A DNA stretch of 64,000 bases, taken from NCBI GenBank assembly GCA_046349395.1, contig JAXMCK010000005.1, forward strand, positions 806,001 to 870,000, written 5' to 3'. Origin of the DNA: JAXMCK01 sp046349395 (GTDB lineage Bacteria > Pseudomonadota > Alphaproteobacteria > Geminicoccales > Geminicoccaceae). This document shows positions 62,731-64,000 of this stretch, piece after piece (the stretch's first letter is position 1; every line of letters begins with the position of its first letter). Both the position numbers and the translations under genes were made by a program. Below the pieces are notes generated by a model, which did not search any database, was not told the DNA's origin, and saw only the letters and a list, made by a program, of their open reading frames with translations.

Positions 62731-63655
62731 GAGCGACGAGGTCAATCGCCCCAGCCGCGTGCTGTCGCCCCCAGGTGCGGAAGAAGGTCCGGAGCGCCTG
62801 GAGCACCTCTGCCGGTCGCTCCTCGACGAGGAAGTGGCCGGCGTCGACCGCATGCCCCTCGATGGGCCCTGACGCCTTCTCCCGCCATGTGGCCATCACG
62901 TCGAAGTGCCGGTGCATCGAGCCGCGGCTGCCCCAGAGGACGAGAAGCGGGCAGCGGATCCGCGCGTCCTCATCCGCCTCGTCGTGCGCGAGGTCGATCG
63001 TGGCACCGGCGCGGTAGTCCTCGCAGGTGGCGTGGACGGTGCCGGGTGCGAGGAAGCAGCGCTCATATTCGGCCAATGCGGCCGGATCGACGAACGACGT
63101 CGCCCCTCCGGACCACGCACCCAGCAGGGTCCGCAGGTAGAATGCCGCATCGCCCTCGATCAGACGCTCCGGCAGGGGTGCCGGCTGGATCATGAAGAAC
63201 CAGTGGAAGTAGCTGGTCGCGAGGCTCTTGTTCGTGGCGGCGTACAGCGTGCGCGTCGGCACGATGTCGAGCACGGCCGCACGTTCGACCCGGCCCGGAT
63301 GGTCGAGGCACAGGCGGTGCGTCACCCGGCCACCCCGGTCGTGGCCGGCGATGGCGAAGCGCTCGAAGCCGAGCCCCGACATGGCCTCGACGACGTCCTG
63401 CGCCATGCTGCGCTTGCTGTAGGCGAGATGCTCCGGATCCGAGGGGGGCCGGCCGCTGTCGCCATAGCCGCGCAGGTCGGGACAGACGACGGTGAAGTCG
63501 CGCGCGAGGTCGCCGGCGATCCCGTGCCACATGAGGTGGGTCTGCGGATAGCCGTGCAGCAGGACGAGCGGCGGGCCCGAGCCGCCGATCCGGGCATTGA
63601 GGAACGTGCCGCTCGTGGTCAGCCGACGCTGCGCGAAGCCCTCGAACACGCTCAC
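62711..63655 (-). CDS. Alpha/beta hydrolase, haloacetate (fluoroacetate) dehalogenase-like
   Basis: 314 aa. Nucleophile D106 in GHDRGGR with R107 and R110, acid D130, and base H274. Further conserved residues are H151, W152 (FHWFFMIQPAP) and Y214 (CEDYRAG). These correspond to D110, R111, R114, D134, H280, H155, W156 and Y219 of fluoroacetate dehalogenase, by eye. The reaction would hydrolyse haloacetates to glycolate. An epoxide hydrolase would have different tyrosines, so dehalogenase is favoured. It is followed immediately by the TetR gene. Confidence 0.82.
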   Translation of the reverse strand: MSVFEGFAQRRLTTSGTFLNARIGGSGPPLVLLHGYPQTHLMWHGIAGDLARDFTVVCPDLRGYGDSGRPPSDPEHLAYSKRSMAQDVVEAMSGLGFERFAIAGHDRGGRVTHRLCLDHPGRVERAAVLDIVPTRTLYAATNKSLATSYFHWFFMIQPAPLPERLIEGDAAFYLRTLLGAWSGGATSFVDPAALAEYERCFLAPGTVHATCEDYRAGATIDLAHDEADEDARIRCPLLVLWGSRGSMHRHFDVMATWREKASGPIEGHAVDAGHFLVEERPAEVLQALRTFFRTWGRQHAAGAIDLVAHSCHKN

Positions 63656-63960
63656 CTCACGATTGCAAGCATACCATGGTGTTCAACCTGGACGGCGAGC
63701 GAACACCCGAAGGCGACGACGCGCCGCATTGCAGCATGGCGGGAGAATAGGGGGTCGACAAGCAGGTCACACGCTCCCACATTCTGCCCGGCTATTGGGC
63801 CACATGCCTTCGAAATACGCATGCGATGATGCTTTGGCCGGCAATGCTGCAATGCAAAAAGGTCACTACAGCGGCTACGAACCGAACACATATTATGGAC
63901 ACCTTGAGAACGCCGGTCGGCAGGAAGCCGGTCGTGCCTTTATTGATGCGAGAAGGATCA
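63656..63960. other. Intergenic stretch before the right edge
   Basis: 305 bp upstream of the hydrolase. Short frames only, no domain seen. It presumably holds the promoters of the hydrolase (minus) and of the possible gene at 63961. Confidence 0.4.
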
Positions 63961-64000
63961 TGAGCACCAGGATTGCGAACCCCTATGAAATGATGGGGCA
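63961..64000 (+). CDS. Possible start of a gene cut by the window edge
   Basis: ATG at 63961 with AAGGA 2-3 nt upstream, reading MSTRIANPYEMMG into the edge. Only 13 codons are visible, so no product can be named. Confidence 0.3.

Overview
The window comes from a high-GC alphaproteobacterium, probably Rhodospirillales- or Geminicoccales-like. The support is strong third-position GC bias, GTG/TTG starts, alphaproteobacterial ribosomal proteins, a TIGR02186 (Alph_Pro_TM) protein and HisKA_2/HWE-type kinase chemistry. No species name can be given from the sequence alone.

Region 1 (1-33.2 kb). After the end of a DUF4442 protein and a fatty acid desaturase on the + strand, an almost unbroken minus-strand information-processing supercluster fills 1.4-33.2 kb. 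In transcription order it reads tRNA-Tyr, tRNA-Gly, tuf, tRNA-Trp, secE-nusG-rplK-rplA, rplJ-rplL, rpoB-rpoC, rpsL-rpsG-fusA-tuf, rpsJ-rplC-rplD-rplW-rplB-rpsS-rplV-rpsC-rplP-rpmC-rpsQ-rplN-rplX-rplE-rpsN-rpsH-rplF-rplR-rpsE-rpmD-rplO-secY-adk, and rpsM-rpsK-rpoA-rplQ. Good sigma70-type promoters are visible before tRNA-Tyr, rplJ, rpsL and, unexpectedly strong, before rpsM at the end of adk. A bidirectional-looking terminator closes the cluster at 1.38 kb. The two tuf genes look identical.

Region 2 (33.2-42.0 kb). An RlmB-type rRNA methyltransferase and tRNA-Thr(TGT) are followed by a 7.9-kb integrated element. Its ends are 46-bp direct repeats of the tRNA 3' end (attL 34099-34144, attR 41989-42034). 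It has a tyrosine integrase next to attR, paired 12-bp-period repeats near both ends that look like integrase arm sites, and a minus-strand operon of overlapping small genes: two helix-turn-helix proteins, a DUF3631 ATPase, a zinc-ribbon protein, an HGGxSTG-like protein and several unknowns. Atypical cargo lies near attL: an SRPBCC protein, a two-TM protein and a 65-aa protein. There are no capsid, terminase or conjugation genes, so it is a satellite-like or mobilizable island. It is the best place in the window to look for something undescribed.

Region 3 (42.0-64.0 kb). This is ordinary accessory chromosome. It holds an AraC regulator; a 1.1-kb stretch without a convincing gene; a KaiC-like double ATPase translationally coupled to a HisKA_2 histidine kinase, with no KaiB nearby; a polar amino acid ABC transporter; an M23 peptidase; a sulfur-related group (YeeE/YedE transporter, BigR/SqrR-like repressor with the expected cysteine pair, TIGR02186 membrane protein, UspA); an N-carbamoylputrescine-amidase-like hydrolase; a Rieske oxygenase; DUF808; two LysE exporters; DUF3008; an F420-dependent-reductase-like NADP-binding protein; a lipoprotein coupled to a cyclic-nucleotide-type potassium channel; and a haloacetate-dehalogenase-like hydrolase followed by a TetR regulator and a cupin. 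The last 40 bases may begin another gene.
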